This document shows, one piece after another, positions 24,062 through 33,945 of a stretch of DNA of 64,000 bases (positions are counted from its first letter, which is position 1; every line of letters begins with the position of its first letter). The stretch is taken from positions 186,001 to 250,000 of the forward strand of contig NZ_JAPEHU010000004.1 of the NCBI RefSeq assembly GCF_028823635.1, given 5' to 3'. Position numbers and translations under genes: made by a program. The notes under the pieces are model-generated. The model searched no databases. It was given only the letters and a program-made list of their open reading frames with translations, and was not told the origin of the DNA. The stretch comes from Demequina sp. B12 (lineage in GTDB: Bacteria > Actinomycetota > Actinomycetes > Actinomycetales > Demequinaceae).

Positions 24062-25480
24062 GTGACTGACGCACCTGACCTGACCGGCCTGATCAAGGCG
24101 TACGACGTTCGCGGCATCGTAGGCGAGTCCCTCACCACCGCAGTGGCGCAAGCGATTGGCGCGGCCTTCGCTGATGCGGTGGTGCTGCCGGATGGCGAGA
24201 CCACCGTGGTGATCGGACACGACATGCGCGACTCCGGTCCGGGTCTTGCCGAGGCTCTCGCGACCGGTCTCACGGACCGCAGCGTTGACGTGGTCCACAT
24301 TGGTCTGTGCTCCACGGACGGGCTGTATCACGCGTCCGGGGTGTTGGACCTTCCAGGCGTCATGATCACGGCTTCCCACAACCCAGCGGAGTACAACGGC
24401 ATGAAGATGTGCCGTTCACGTGCACGTGCCGTGGGGGAGAACACAGGCCTGGGAGATGTCCGGACGCTTGCGTCGCGCTATCTCGGATCCGGTTATGAGA
24501 AAGCCGATGCCGTGGGCGCGTCTTCCGAGCGCGACATGCTGGGGGAGTACGCTCAGTTCTTGCGTGGCTTGGTGCCGCTGGAGGGGGTCCGGCCCCTCAA
24601 GGTCGTGGTGGATGCTGCCAACGCGATGGGGGGCTATACGGTCCCTGCAGTGCTCGGGACGGACGCCGGTCTGCCGGCGCTGCCGCTCGAGATCATCCCG
24701 TTGTACTTCGAACTGGATGGCACCTTCCCCAACCATGAGGCCAACCCGCTGGATCCTGCCAACATGGTTGATCTGCAGGCCGCAGTCCGTGAGCACGGCG
24801 CGGACATCGGTCTCGCTTTCGATGGCGACGCGGACCGTTGCTTTGCGGTGGATGAGCGCGGCGAGGTGGTCCCAGCTTCAGCGATCACGGCGCTCGTGGG
24901 TTTGCGCGAAACGGCGCGCGAGTCGCGCTCGGGTGGTCACGCCACGGTCATTCACAACCTCATTTCTTCCCGCGCGGTACCCGAGCAGTTGCGTGCGGCA
25001 GGCGCGACCCCCGTCCGGTCGCGCGTGGGACACAGCTTCATCAAGGCGCAGATGGCCCAGGAGAACGCGATCTTTGGTGGCGAGCACTCGGCTCACTTCT
25101 ATTTCCGGGACTTCTTCTACGCCGACTCAGGCATGCTTGCAGCGATGCATGTGCTGGCGGCGCTGGGATCGCAGGAAGGCACGTTGTCAGCACTCCTTGA
25201 GGTGCATGACCCGTATGCGGCGTCGGGGGAGATCAACTCGACTGTCGTGGATGCCGATGCTGCTCGCGAACGGGTGCGGGAGGCCTTTGCCCAGGAGGGT
25301 GCGAGCGAGGACTACCTCGACGGCATGACGTTGGACCATTGGGACAGCGAGCCGCGATGGTGGCTGAACGTCCGCGCTTCCAACACGGAACCGTTGCTGC
25401 GACTCAATGTCGAGGCCGCCGACGCCGCCACGATGGCTGAGATTCGTGACCGGGCGCTGGCATTGATTCGCGAGGGGTGA
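24062..25480 (+). CDS. manB: Phosphomannomutase / phosphoglucomutase
   Basis: 472 residues, GTG start six bases after TAGCCT, hence probably leaderless. Four alpha-D-phosphohexomutase domains are seen: the phosphoserine loop MITASHNPAEYNG, metal-binding AFDGDADRC, sugar loop GGEHSAHFYFRD and C-terminal phosphate loop RASNTEPLLRLNVE. It interconverts mannose-6-P and mannose-1-P (and glucose phosphates) to supply GDP-mannose for glycans. manA is not beside it, unlike the mycobacterial locus. Confidence 0.93.
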   Translation: MTDAPDLTGLIKAYDVRGIVGESLTTAVAQAIGAAFADAVVLPDGETTVVIGHDMRDSGPGLAEALATGLTDRSVDVVHIGLCSTDGLYHASGVLDLPGVMITASHNPAEYNGMKMCRSRARAVGENTGLGDVRTLASRYLGSGYEKADAVGASSERDMLGEYAQFLRGLVPLEGVRPLKVVVDAANAMGGYTVPAVLGTDAGLPALPLEIIPLYFELDGTFPNHEANPLDPANMVDLQAAVREHGADIGLAFDGDADRCFAVDERGEVVPASAITALVGLRETARESRSGGHATVIHNLISSRAVPEQLRAAGATPVRSRVGHSFIKAQMAQENAIFGGEHSAHFYFRDFFYADSGMLAAMHVLAALGSQEGTLSALLEVHDPYAASGEINSTVVDADAARERVREAFAQEGASEDYLDGMTLDHWDSEPRWWLNVRASNTEPLLRLNVEAADAATMAEIRDRALALIREG

Positions 25481-25481
25481 C

Positions 25482-26447
25482 GTGACCAGCGAGGGCCAGC
25501 GCGAACCCACCGCAGTCGCCGAGACTGCCGGAGGGAGCAAAGCGATCCTCGCCGCACTGACCGCCAACCTCGGCATCGGTGTGACCAAGCTTGGTGCCTG
25601 GATGCTCACGGGTGCCTCGTCGATGTTGGCAGAGGCGATCCACTCCGTCGTTGACTCTGGCAACCAGATCCTGCTGCTGGTGGGAAAGCGGCAGGCGCGG
25701 CGCGCTGCCGACGACACCCACCCGTTTGGGTATGCCCGCAGCCGGTACTACTTTGCGTTCCTGGTGGCCGTCATGCTGTTCACTGCCGGCGGCCTGTTTT
25801 CGTTGTTCGAGGCGTGGGAGAAGGCACAGAACCCGGAGCCTTTGGAGAGCTGGGTATGGGTGCCGATCGTTGTGCTGCTGGTGGCCCTCGCGATGGAAGG
25901 CGCTTCGCTCCGGACCGCTATTCGTGAGGCGAATGAGGTCCGGGGAGATCTGGGCTGGTTTGAGTACATCCGCCGGTCGCGATCCCCGGAGATTCCGGTG
26001 ATCTTGCTGGAAGACACCGCCGCACTGGTCGGCTTGGTGTTTGCCTTGTTCGGCATCTCGATGACAGTGGTGACAGGCGACGGCATCTGGGATGCCGTGG
26101 GCACGGGCCTCATTGGAGTCCTGCTGCTCACCAATGCCATCATCCTCGCCAGGGAGACCAAGTCACTGTTGATGGGGGAGTCCGCCACCGCGGAGGATTT
26201 GGCTCTCATCCGGGCGGCGTTCGCAGCGTCGCGCCTGACCGATATCATCCACTTGCGCACCATGCACCTCGGACCTGACGACCTGATGGTCGCCGCCAAG
26301 GTGGGGGTGCCGCCCCACTCGACAATCGAGGACATCGCGCGCGACGTTGATGACTTAGAGCGCCGAATCCGCGGGTCGGTACCGGTTGCTCGCCTGATCT
26401 TTATCGAACCTGACCTACGACACGTCCTCAAGGAGCCTGACGCGTGA
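25482..26447 (+). CDS. Cation diffusion facilitator (CDF) family transporter
   Basis: 321 residues with about six membrane helices. CDF features include HSVVDSGNQ in helix 2, the [11 protein letters not shown] cytosolic loop, and [10 protein letters not shown] in helix 5 (a second metal-site carboxylate pair), then a soluble C-terminal dimerisation domain ([18 protein letters not shown]). Such antiporters export Zn, Mn, Fe or Co in exchange for protons; the metal is not predictable. The start is one base after the manB stop and the stop overlaps sahH as GTGA. Confidence 0.9.
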   Translation: MTSEGQREPTAVAETAGGSKAILAALTANLGIGVTKLGAWMLTGASSMLAEAIHSVVDSGNQILLLVGKRQARRAADDTHPFGYARSRYYFAFLVAVMLFTAGGLFSLFEAWEKAQNPEPLESWVWVPIVVLLVALAMEGASLRTAIREANEVRGDLGWFEYIRRSRSPEIPVILLEDTAALVGLVFALFGISMTVVTGDGIWDAVGTGLIGVLLLTNAIILARETKSLLMGESATAEDLALIRAAFAASRLTDIIHLRTMHLGPDDLMVAAKVGVPPHSTIEDIARDVDDLERRIRGSVPVARLIFIEPDLRHVLKEPDA

Positions 26448-27889
26448 CCAACCTCGACTATGTCATTGCCGACCTTTCCCTCGCGGAAGCGGGTCGCCAC
26501 CAGATCCGTTTGGCGGAGATCGAAATGCCGGGCCTCACAGGTCTGCGTGACGAGTTCGGCGACAGCCAGCCGCTTAAGGGAGCCCGCATCGCGGGATCGT
26601 TGCACATGACGACCCAGACCGCGGTGCTGATCGAAACCCTGACCGCACTTGGAGCGCAGGTCCGCTGGGCGTCGTGCAACATTTTCTCTACGCAGGACGA
26701 TGCTGCGGCCGCGATCGTAGTCGGCCCCGGTACGTACTCCGCTCCTGCAGGGGTGCCCGTGTTCGCTGTCAAGGGCGAGTCAATCGACGAGTACTGGCAG
26801 TACACCGACCAGATCCTCACGTGGGAGGGGCACGACGGCCCTACGATCATCCTCGATGACGGCGGCGACGCCACCCTCTTGGTACACGAAGGAGTGAAGG
26901 CGGAGAAGGACGGCTTCGTTCCGCCTCCCGTTGACGAGGACGACCCCGCCTACAACGCTGAAGTGGAAGGGATGCGCAAGGTTCTGCGCCGCTCACTGGA
27001 AGCCGACCCCACCCGTTTCACCCGTATGGCAGCGGGGATCGTTGGCGTCAGCGAAGAGACCACCACCGGTGTGCACCGCCTCGACCAGATGCACGCACGA
27101 GGCGAGCTGCTGTTCCCCGCGATCAACGTCAATGACTCTGTCACGAAGTCGAAGTTCGACAACCGTTACGGCATCCGTCACTCGTTGCCCGACGGCATCA
27201 ACCGCGCGACCGACGTCCTCATGGGCGGCAAGGTGGCCTTCGTCGCCGGTTACGGCGACGTGGGCAAGGGCGCCGCAGAGGCACTGCGCGGCCAAGGTGC
27301 ACGAGTCATCGTGTCCGAGGTTGACCCCATCTGCGCACTCCAGGCTGTCATGGACGGCTACGAAGTGGCCCGCATTGAGGACGTCGTGGAGCGCGCCGAC
27401 TTCTTCATCACCACCACGGGCAACAAGGACATCATCCGGGTGGAACACATGGCCGCGATGAAGGACAAGGCCATCGTGGGTAACGTCGGTCACTTCGACA
27501 ACGAGATCGACATGGCAGGTCTGGCCCGCTCCGGCGCTAAGCACCAGCCCATCAAGCCGCAGGTAGACGAATGGACCTTCGCTGACGGCCACTCCGTCAT
27601 CATCCTGTCCGAAGGCCGCCTCCTGAACTTGGGCAACGCCACCGGCCACCCCTCGTTTGTGATGTCTACTTCCTTCGCCAACCAGGTGCTGGCACAGATC
27701 GAACTGTGGATCAACCTCGACGCATACCCCTTGGGTGTCCACCGACTCCCCAAGGTGCTGGACGAGAAGGTAGCCCGTACCCACCTTGACGCACTCGGCG
27801 TGAAGCTCACCGAACTGTCACAAGACCAGGCCGACTACCTGGGCGTCCCCCAACACGGCCCGTTCAAGGCCGAGCACTACCGCTACTAG
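26444..27889 (+). CDS. sahH: S-adenosyl-L-homocysteine hydrolase
   Basis: 481 residues, GTG start coupled to the CDF gene. NAD-binding GYGDVGKG, substrate residues in [13 protein letters not shown] and the C-terminal PFKAEHYRY are typical. It reversibly splits S-adenosylhomocysteine to adenosine and homocysteine, recycling the product of methylation reactions. No SAH riboswitch is possible directly upstream because the gene overlaps its neighbour. The long antisense frame over it is a shadow. Confidence 0.97.
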   Translation: MTNLDYVIADLSLAEAGRHQIRLAEIEMPGLTGLRDEFGDSQPLKGARIAGSLHMTTQTAVLIETLTALGAQVRWASCNIFSTQDDAAAAIVVGPGTYSAPAGVPVFAVKGESIDEYWQYTDQILTWEGHDGPTIILDDGGDATLLVHEGVKAEKDGFVPPPVDEDDPAYNAEVEGMRKVLRRSLEADPTRFTRMAAGIVGVSEETTTGVHRLDQMHARGELLFPAINVNDSVTKSKFDNRYGIRHSLPDGINRATDVLMGGKVAFVAGYGDVGKGAAEALRGQGARVIVSEVDPICALQAVMDGYEVARIEDVVERADFFITTTGNKDIIRVEHMAAMKDKAIVGNVGHFDNEIDMAGLARSGAKHQPIKPQVDEWTFADGHSVIILSEGRLLNLGNATGHPSFVMSTSFANQVLAQIELWINLDAYPLGVHRLPKVLDEKVARTHLDALGVKLTELSQDQADYLGVPQHGPFKAEHYRY

Positions 27890-27899
27890 CGGACGCCGA

Positions 27900-28727
27900 C
27901 TACGAGTCGGAGAGCCCGTACGGAAGTCGCGTCATACGTGCAGTTTCTGCCGTATGGCGCGACTGACGGTGCATCTCCAGGCCGAACTCGCGGCGAGACC
28001 TCTCCGCGAGGACCGCAGCAATGAGGTACTCGGGGTGCGTGCCAGCGGGCGCAGCGGGGGAAACGTAATCGGCCACGGCCGCGCCCAACTCGGTGCCGAG
28101 TCGCGCACGTGACTCAGGACGCAGTCCGGGCGCCCGTCCCAGGAAAGTCCGGCACGTGAGCGCCAGGCCATCGGGAAGGCGACGGATATCTGCGGCACGT
28201 GCCCACGGCGCTAGATGGGGCGGCATCATCACGGGCGGCAGCGCCTTCCCGGCCCCGCGCACGCGCATCGCGTACGTTCCGGCCAGGATGTCGCCCACCC
28301 GCTTTCCTCGAGCAGACAGCGCAGATGTGGTGACGGCCACCAATCCAAAGGTGAAGTAAATCTCGCCGATCGCCGTGAACGACCGAATGAACGCATGCCG
28401 GAATGACACAGGCCCGCCATCGTCACGGACCACGCGCACTCCGGCAGCCAGGCGCCCCAGGGAGTAGCCCCGCGTGAACGTCTCGATCAGTGCCGGAATC
28501 ACCGCGAAGCACACGACCAGCGTGGCGATTGCGACTGCGGCCCCGGCCGCCGAGTTCATGACTTGCCCCAAGGTGGCGTCGAGGCCCGTCACGATCAGCA
28601 TCGTTCCGCAAAAGTAGACAATCGTGTCGATCGCGCCGGACAACATCCGCATCGTGACCGGGGCTGCGCCCGTGCTGAGGGCGACACCTTCGCCGATGAC
28701 GATCTCGTCTTCATTCACAGCGCTCAC
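27900..28727 (-). CDS. RDD family membrane protein
   Basis: About 275 residues from GTG 28725-28727; another GTG three codons later has a better GGTGAG upstream and may be the real start. RDD features: MRMLSGAIDTIVYFCG with the Arg-Asp pair, a second hydrophobic helix, YSLGRLAAGVRVVRDDGGP and GKRVGDILAGTYAMRV. The family has three helices with no settled function; some members affect Na+ tolerance. It diverges from the SpoIIM gene by only 34 bases, as in other actinobacteria. The stop codon lies in a small convergent hairpin (27896-27910). Confidence 0.85.
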   Translation of the reverse strand: MSAVNEDEIVIGEGVALSTGAAPVTMRMLSGAIDTIVYFCGTMLIVTGLDATLGQVMNSAAGAAVAIATLVVCFAVIPALIETFTRGYSLGRLAAGVRVVRDDGGPVSFRHAFIRSFTAIGEIYFTFGLVAVTTSALSARGKRVGDILAGTYAMRVRGAGKALPPVMMPPHLAPWARAADIRRLPDGLALTCRTFLGRAPGLRPESRARLGTELGAAVADYVSPAAPAGTHPEYLIAAVLAERSRREFGLEMHRQSRHTAETARMTRLPYGLSDS

Positions 28728-28761
28728 CCCCGGGTTGGTCGTTGTATGGCATCGTAGCGGC

Positions 28762-29757
28762 GTGGACCTTGATGCTTTCACTCGCGCCAGAGAACCTCGG
28801 TGGGCGAGACTGCGGGAGTTGGCCCGGTCGCGCCGTCTCACAGGTGCCGAAGCCGATGAACTGACGCGGCTGTATCAATCGACCGCCGCAGACTTGGCGG
28901 CGGTCCGGTCCAGTGCCCCCGACCCCACGGTGGTGAGCCGCCTCTCGATCGCGCTCGCGAGCGCCCGCGTGTGGTTGACGGGTGGCCACGAATCCTCGAC
29001 CAGGTCTGTGCGGCACTTCATCACCAGGAGCCTTCCCGCAGCGCTGTACCGGGTCCGCTGGTGGGGTGTCATCGTGTCACTTTCGGTGGTGCTCGGTGGG
29101 GCAATCTGTGCCTGGTGGCTGCTGTCGAATCCGGACGCGATGGCGATGATCGGCTCGCCATCCGAGCGCGAGGCGATCGCGAGTTTCGAGTTCGCCAACT
29201 ACTACGTCGAATACGACTCCGGATCATTCGCCGCGCAAGTGTGGACGAACAACTGGTTCATCGCGGCGCAGTGTATTGCTCTGGGGATCACCGGCTTCTA
29301 CCCGCTGTATTTGCTGTTCAACACGGTGCTGCAGCTCGGTGTGGCGGCCGCGGTGATGGCGGAGGCCGGCTACCTGGGCATCTTCTTCCAGCTCATCAGC
29401 CCGCACGGACTCCTGGAACTGTCAGCCGTGTTCGTGGCGGCCGGAGCAGGACTGCGACTGTTCTGGACGTTGCTGGCGCCAGGAGGCCGTCCGCGTGGCC
29501 TTGCCCTGGCACAAGAGGGCCGTACCGCTTTCGGTGTCGCCATCGGTCTTGCGGTGGTGCTGTTGATCTCGGGCCTGATCGAGGGATTCATTACGGGTGC
29601 CGCGATCCCCTGGTCGATCAAGGTGGGCATCGGCGTGATTGCTTGCGCGGCGTTCTGGATGTACGTGTTTGTCGCTGGTCGAGCTGCGGTACGGGAGTCC
29701 GTCGACGGTGACGTGGACGGAGACTTTGCGACGGCGAAGGTCGCGATCGCTTCCTAA
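28762..29757 (+). CDS. Stage II sporulation protein M (SpoIIM) family membrane protein
   Basis: 331 residues from GTG at 28762 (MDLDAFTRAREPRWARL). The longer upstream frame runs through the divergent RDD promoter and is unlikely. A soluble N-terminal helical domain (ELARSRRLTGAEADELTRLYQ) precedes five to six membrane helices containing the EFANYYVEYDSGSFAAQVWTN-type block of the family. In non-sporulating actinobacteria it travels with RDD, DUF58 and MoxR genes and its role is unknown. Confidence 0.87.
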   Translation: MDLDAFTRAREPRWARLRELARSRRLTGAEADELTRLYQSTAADLAAVRSSAPDPTVVSRLSIALASARVWLTGGHESSTRSVRHFITRSLPAALYRVRWWGVIVSLSVVLGGAICAWWLLSNPDAMAMIGSPSEREAIASFEFANYYVEYDSGSFAAQVWTNNWFIAAQCIALGITGFYPLYLLFNTVLQLGVAAAVMAEAGYLGIFFQLISPHGLLELSAVFVAAGAGLRLFWTLLAPGGRPRGLALAQEGRTAFGVAIGLAVVLLISGLIEGFITGAAIPWSIKVGIGVIACAAFWMYVFVAGRAAVRESVDGDVDGDFATAKVAIAS

Positions 29758-29770
29758 GCGGCTGTGGCAG

Positions 29771-29790
29771 TCACGGCGCAGGTGCCGTGA
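29771..29790. terminator. Short hairpin between convergent SpoIIM and DUF58 genes
   Basis: TCACGGC (29771-29777) pairs with GCCGTGA (29784-29790) across a six-base loop, in a 39-base gap between two convergent stop codons. Confidence 0.5.
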
Positions 29791-29796
29791 GAATCG

Positions 29797-31089
29797 TTAG
29801 AGGCGGCCCGATGCCTTCAGCGCCAAGTAGCGGTCGGCGACCTCGGGGGCGAGCTCATCCGGGTGTGCCGTCACCACATCGGCGCCGCATTGACGCAGAC
29901 GCGCGATGACAGCATCGCGTTCGAGTGAAGCACGAGCGGCTGCGGCCGCCGAGTACACGTCGCTGACATCCTCGCGGCCCTGGGCGAGTTCCACTTCGGT
30001 GGGGTCCTCCACGGAACCCACGACCACCAGATGCTTGCGGCTCAGGGCTTCCACGGCCTCGACGAGTCCAGAGTCCACCGCAGTCACATCGACGGAAGTC
30101 AGGACGACAACGAGTGCCCGCTGACTTACTCGCGACTGCACGAGCCGCACCACGGCGGGCCAGTCGGGTTCCACCAGTGACGGTTCGATGGTGGACAGCG
30201 CGTCTGCGAGTTGCGGCATCACCGTCGGGCCTGTCACCCCGATGGCCCGAGCACGCTCGGTACGGTCAAACGCTGACACCTGCACCCGGTCTCCTGCGCG
30301 TGTCGCAAGAGCCGTCAGCAGCAGTGCGGCCTCCATTGATGCATCCAGCCGGGGAGCATCGCCCATTCTGATGGCCGCCGTGCGTCCCGTTTCGAGGATC
30401 GTGATGACACGCCGGTCACGTTCGGGGCGGTACGTCTTGACCAGGACATCGGCCCGGCGTGCCGAGGCCCGCCAGTCGATGCTGCGGACATCGTCGCCTT
30501 CGACGTACTCGCGTAGGGAGTCGAACTCCGAACCTGCACCTTTGAGCTGGACCGCGGTATTGCCTTCGATCTCGCGCAGGCGCGCCATGCGCGAGGGGAG
30601 GTGACGACGGGAGGCGAACTCCGGCAGGACCCGGACCGAGCCCGGAACCTCGACCGATCGTTGCCGCCCCGCCAGGCGCATCGGCCCTTCAGACCTCATT
30701 GTCACGCGGTCTGCAGCACGGTCACCGCGGCGAGTGGGAGTCAGAGCCGTGCGGAACCGCACCGCTTCGCCGGCCCGGAGCGTGTACCGATGCCGAGTTT
30801 CATCCGCCCCCGCGGACGGCTGCCATGCGTCGCGAATAGCGCCCCTCATGCGGCGCTTGCCCAAGTTCGCTACCTCAAGTTCGGCTGCCGTGGACTCCGT
30901 CAATCGCACCGCGCGCGGCAGGTGGCGGCGCACTCCGAGTGCGGTCACCTTGGGCGCCATCCACGCGTCCACACAGGCCAACACCACCACCATGATGATC
31001 CACGCCCACGCAAAGGCGCGCGAATGTGCCCACACCGCAGGCACGGCACCCAATGCCGACAGCAGGACGGTCCATCCGGTGATGTACAT
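29797..31089 (-). CDS. DUF58 domain membrane-associated protein
   Basis: 430 residues. Two N-terminal helices (ITGWTVLLSALGAVPAVW, FAWAWIIMVVVLACVDAW) are followed by a beta-rich domain and the DUF58 motif EFDSLREYVEGDDVRSIDWRASA, then a vWA-like fold (RRVITILETGRTAAIRMG). DUF58 proteins pair with MoxR ATPases, apparently as a chaperone-like system for assembling or inserting cofactors or membrane complexes. The ATG lies two bases after the moxR stop. Confidence 0.88.
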   Translation of the reverse strand: MYITGWTVLLSALGAVPAVWAHSRAFAWAWIIMVVVLACVDAWMAPKVTALGVRRHLPRAVRLTESTAAELEVANLGKRRMRGAIRDAWQPSAGADETRHRYTLRAGEAVRFRTALTPTRRGDRAADRVTMRSEGPMRLAGRQRSVEVPGSVRVLPEFASRRHLPSRMARLREIEGNTAVQLKGAGSEFDSLREYVEGDDVRSIDWRASARRADVLVKTYRPERDRRVITILETGRTAAIRMGDAPRLDASMEAALLLTALATRAGDRVQVSAFDRTERARAIGVTGPTVMPQLADALSTIEPSLVEPDWPAVVRLVQSRVSQRALVVVLTSVDVTAVDSGLVEAVEALSRKHLVVVGSVEDPTEVELAQGREDVSDVYSAAAAARASLERDAVIARLRQCGADVVTAHPDELAPEVADRYLALKASGRL

Positions 31090-31091
31090 GA

Positions 31092-32105
31092 TTAGCGCGG
31101 GACGGGAACGGAGGCGAGCACGGAGGACAGCACGGTGGATGCGGTGACGCCTTCCAACTCAGCTTCCGCGAGGAGCTGCATCCGGTGGGCGAGCGTCCAG
31201 TGCGCGAGAGCCTTCACATCGTCTGGCGTCACGAAGTCGCCGCCGCGCATCCATGCCCAGGCGCGAGCAGTGTTCATGAGCGCCGTCGCGCCGCGGGGGG
31301 AAACGCCGACGTTCACGGACGCTGCTTCGCGGGTGGCACGGCAGATGTCCACGATGTACCCGGCTACCTCGTCAGAGATTGCCACCTGACGGACCTCGGC
31401 ACGTGCCTGCTCCAGGTCGGTGGCGCCAGCCACTGCCGTCACGCCCGCGGCGGCAAGGTCGCGGGGGTCGAAGCCCTGAGCATGGCGGCGCACCACATCG
31501 ATTTCGGCGTCGCGCGCGGGCAACTCCACGGGAAGTTTCAGGAGGAAGCGGTCCAGCTGGGCTTCGGGCAGCGGGTATGTGCCCGCGTACTCGACCGGGT
31601 TCTGGGTCGCGATCACCAGGAAGGGGTCGGGAAGTCCACGAGGCTCGCCGTCGACGGTGACCTGGCGCTCTTCCATCGCTTCCAGGAGCGATGACTGAGT
31701 CTTCGGGGGTGTGCGGTTGATCTCGTCGGCGAGCAGCAGGTTCGTGAAGATGGGGCCCTCACGGAACGAGAACGCTGCGGTGCGGGCGTCGTAGACCAGG
31801 GACCCGGTGACATCTCCAGGCATGAGGTCGGGCGTGAACTGCACGCGGGAGAACTCGAGGTCAAGCGACCGGGACAGAGCGCGCACGAGCAGCGTCTTGG
31901 CTACTCCGGGAACGCCTTCGAGGAGGACGTGTCCGCGACATAGGAGGGCGATCACGAGGCCCGTGAGAACTTGGTCTTGGCCGACGACGGCACGCGACAC
32001 TTCGGTACGGACGTTGCCCAGTGCGGTCCGTGCTTGCGCCCCCGCAGACAGCGCAGGTGGAGCGGAGGTGTCCGTGGGTTGAGGGGCAGGAGTGCTGTCG
32101 GTCAC
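31092..32105 (-). CDS. MoxR family AAA+ ATPase
   Basis: 337 residues, GTG start coupled to the DUF4350 stop (GTGA). Walker A LEGVPGVAKTLL, Walker B LLADEINRTPPKTQ, sensor 1 ATQNPVE and the C-terminal MoxR helical lid (GVSPRGATALMNTARAWA) are all present. MoxR ATPases remodel partner complexes with vWA/DUF58 proteins. The preceding DUF4129 and DUF4350 genes are the usual actinobacterial partners. Confidence 0.93.
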   Translation of the reverse strand: MTDSTPAPQPTDTSAPPALSAGAQARTALGNVRTEVSRAVVGQDQVLTGLVIALLCRGHVLLEGVPGVAKTLLVRALSRSLDLEFSRVQFTPDLMPGDVTGSLVYDARTAAFSFREGPIFTNLLLADEINRTPPKTQSSLLEAMEERQVTVDGEPRGLPDPFLVIATQNPVEYAGTYPLPEAQLDRFLLKLPVELPARDAEIDVVRRHAQGFDPRDLAAAGVTAVAGATDLEQARAEVRQVAISDEVAGYIVDICRATREAASVNVGVSPRGATALMNTARAWAWMRGGDFVTPDDVKALAHWTLAHRMQLLAEAELEGVTASTVLSSVLASVPVPR

Positions 32106-33319
32106 GGTCGGTGAACCTCGCTTTCCAGGGAGTCGAGCTCCTTGATCAGGGTCATCATGTCAGCGTTCGAGTGGGGCAGCGGCCCTGTCAGTAGTGCCGC
32201 GACGTGTTCCCGCGGTCTGCCAGTAGCGCGCTGGGTGGCATCAATGAGCGCGTCAGCAGGCGCGGTGCGTGGGACACCAAGGCGGCGGCCGATGCGGACC
32301 GCGGCTTGCGCCCGCAGGGATGCGCCGGCGTGGGCGTGTGCATTGGCCCTGCGGTACAGGCGCGCGCGGCCCTTGACCGCTTCTGCACCTGGCACCACGA
32401 CTGGTAGGGGTTCGGGAACGAGGCGCCCGAAGCGGCGTCCCCGCCACCACGCGGCGACGAGCACGGTGAGTCCCAAGATGAACAGGACTGGCATGAACCA
32501 GGGCGGGAGGAGGTCTGAGGTGGTGGGGACGGCGGGTGCGGCTGTCTCGTCGCCGTCGTCTCCGTCGCCGCCGGTCCACGGCGGCATCGACAGATCGTAG
32601 AAACTGCCGACGTACCACGCGACGTGGGGGTGGTGGCCTAGCGCACGCAGCGCCAAGGCTGCGTTGCCCTCGGTGGCGAGGTCCGCGTTCGTCACGAGCG
32701 CAGCGGAAGCGATGATCCGGACCGTCGAAGCCTCAGCGCCGCTCCCGCGTTCATGCGCCACGTAAGCGCTTGAGCCGTCCACCGTGAAGCACTGCTCCGT
32801 CTGCGGCGACTCCGGGAACTGCACTCCCGCCGTGACCGTCACCGTGCCGGCGGCAAGGGCGTCGGGATCGTCGCAGGTCGCGGCTGCCGGCTGCGACGGG
32901 ATGTAGGACGATGCCGTGGCATCGGGCCCACCGAGGAGGTCGACCACGCCGTAGTCCGCGCCCAGGAAGATGATGTCTCCTGGATAGGCCAACACGGCCT
33001 CAATCTGGTCGTAGCTCAAGTTCTCTGGGGAAGCGATCACCAGCGTCGTGTGGGCAGCGTCGTCAATCTCGAGACCCGACAGCGTGTCCGCGTGGGTGAC
33101 GGTGACACCCTGATCGCCAAGGATCTGCGCCGCCGCGCGTGCGCCATCGGGCCCCGGGTTGGCCGGGGACAATGGCGTGCCGTCCTCGGGCTGCGAGGTG
33201 ATCGCGAGGACCCCGATGATCAGCATGAGCACGACGACCGCGGCGACGACCAAGGGATGCTGCCGCAGCGTGGCGCCAGCACCTTGGGTAGGCGACGCCT
33301 GCACGTAGGTCGCGGTCAT
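32102..33319 (-). CDS. DUF4350 domain membrane protein
   Basis: 405 residues. An N-terminal helix (PLVVAAVVVLMLIIGVLAI) leads to an extracytoplasmic domain resembling a glutamine-amidotransferase-like fold (DGARAAAQILGDQGVTVTHADTLSGLE, IIFLGADYGVVDLLGG), then a second helix (PWFMPVLFILGLTVLVAAWW) and a cytosolic tail. ATG overlaps the DUF4129 stop. Function is unknown beyond association with MoxR-DUF58. Confidence 0.87.
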   Translation of the reverse strand: MTATYVQASPTQGAGATLRQHPLVVAAVVVLMLIIGVLAITSQPEDGTPLSPANPGPDGARAAAQILGDQGVTVTHADTLSGLEIDDAAHTTLVIASPENLSYDQIEAVLAYPGDIIFLGADYGVVDLLGGPDATASSYIPSQPAAATCDDPDALAAGTVTVTAGVQFPESPQTEQCFTVDGSSAYVAHERGSGAEASTVRIIASAALVTNADLATEGNAALALRALGHHPHVAWYVGSFYDLSMPPWTGGDGDDGDETAAPAVPTTSDLLPPWFMPVLFILGLTVLVAAWWRGRRFGRLVPEPLPVVVPGAEAVKGRARLYRRANAHAHAGASLRAQAAVRIGRRLGVPRTAPADALIDATQRATGRPREHVAALLTGPLPHSNADMMTLIKELDSLESEVHRP

Positions 33320-33942
33320 GCCGAGACCACCGCCTGACGTCGAGTGTTCCGGAGGTCTTTCTCTAGGGACGCCGCATGCTCCCAGGCTGCCTTGTCCAGT
33401 CCGCCGTCGCCGTAACGCGCCTCATCGAAGAGTTGCGCGGCCCCGGCAGCTCGGCCAGCGGCCAACGGCAGCCTGTCCACAGCAGTCGCTGCCTCGTGTG
33501 CTGTGGTTCCCGCCGTCAGATCAATGGCGCCGCGTTCGTCCAGCCCCCGGACCAAGGCGCGGAACATCTCCATCGTCGCGAGATCCCAGTTGTCGCGCTG
33601 CGCTGCCGCGTGTGCGGCAGCGCGCATCTGCTCTGCGGACCGCGTATCTCCGGGCTCGAATGCTGCTTCAGAAGCGGACACACCGGACCGGCGCATCGGC
33701 CCCATCACAATCCAGATCACGACGCCCACGATCACCGCGGTCACCGCGATTGCGATGAGCACTGCGGTCAGCGGGAACCCGGATGCGACGGCACCTGCGT
33801 TGTCGAGCAGTTCGTTGAACCACTCCATCACGCGTTCGTACCAGGGCTGGCCTTCTTCCCTGTACTCGGGTCGGGAGAGTTCTTCCTCCGCCCATCGACG
33901 CGCTTCGTCTGCGTCCGGGGTGACGATGGTGGACAGCGGCAT
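33316..33942 (-). CDS. DUF4129 domain membrane protein
   Basis: 208 residues, one central helix (LTAVLIAIAVTAVIVGVVIWIVM). The C-terminal DUF4129 region has the helical block NWDLATMEMFRALVRGLDERGAIDLTAGTTAHEAA and LFDEARYGDGG. It occurs between the DUF7847-type and DUF4350 genes, both by tight spacing or overlap, as a component of the MoxR cluster. Confidence 0.86.
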   Translation of the reverse strand: MPLSTIVTPDADEARRWAEEELSRPEYREEGQPWYERVMEWFNELLDNAGAVASGFPLTAVLIAIAVTAVIVGVVIWIVMGPMRRSGVSASEAAFEPGDTRSAEQMRAAAHAAAQRDNWDLATMEMFRALVRGLDERGAIDLTAGTTAHEAATAVDRLPLAAGRAAGAAQLFDEARYGDGGLDKAAWEHAASLEKDLRNTRRQAVVSA

Positions 33943-33945
33943 CGG

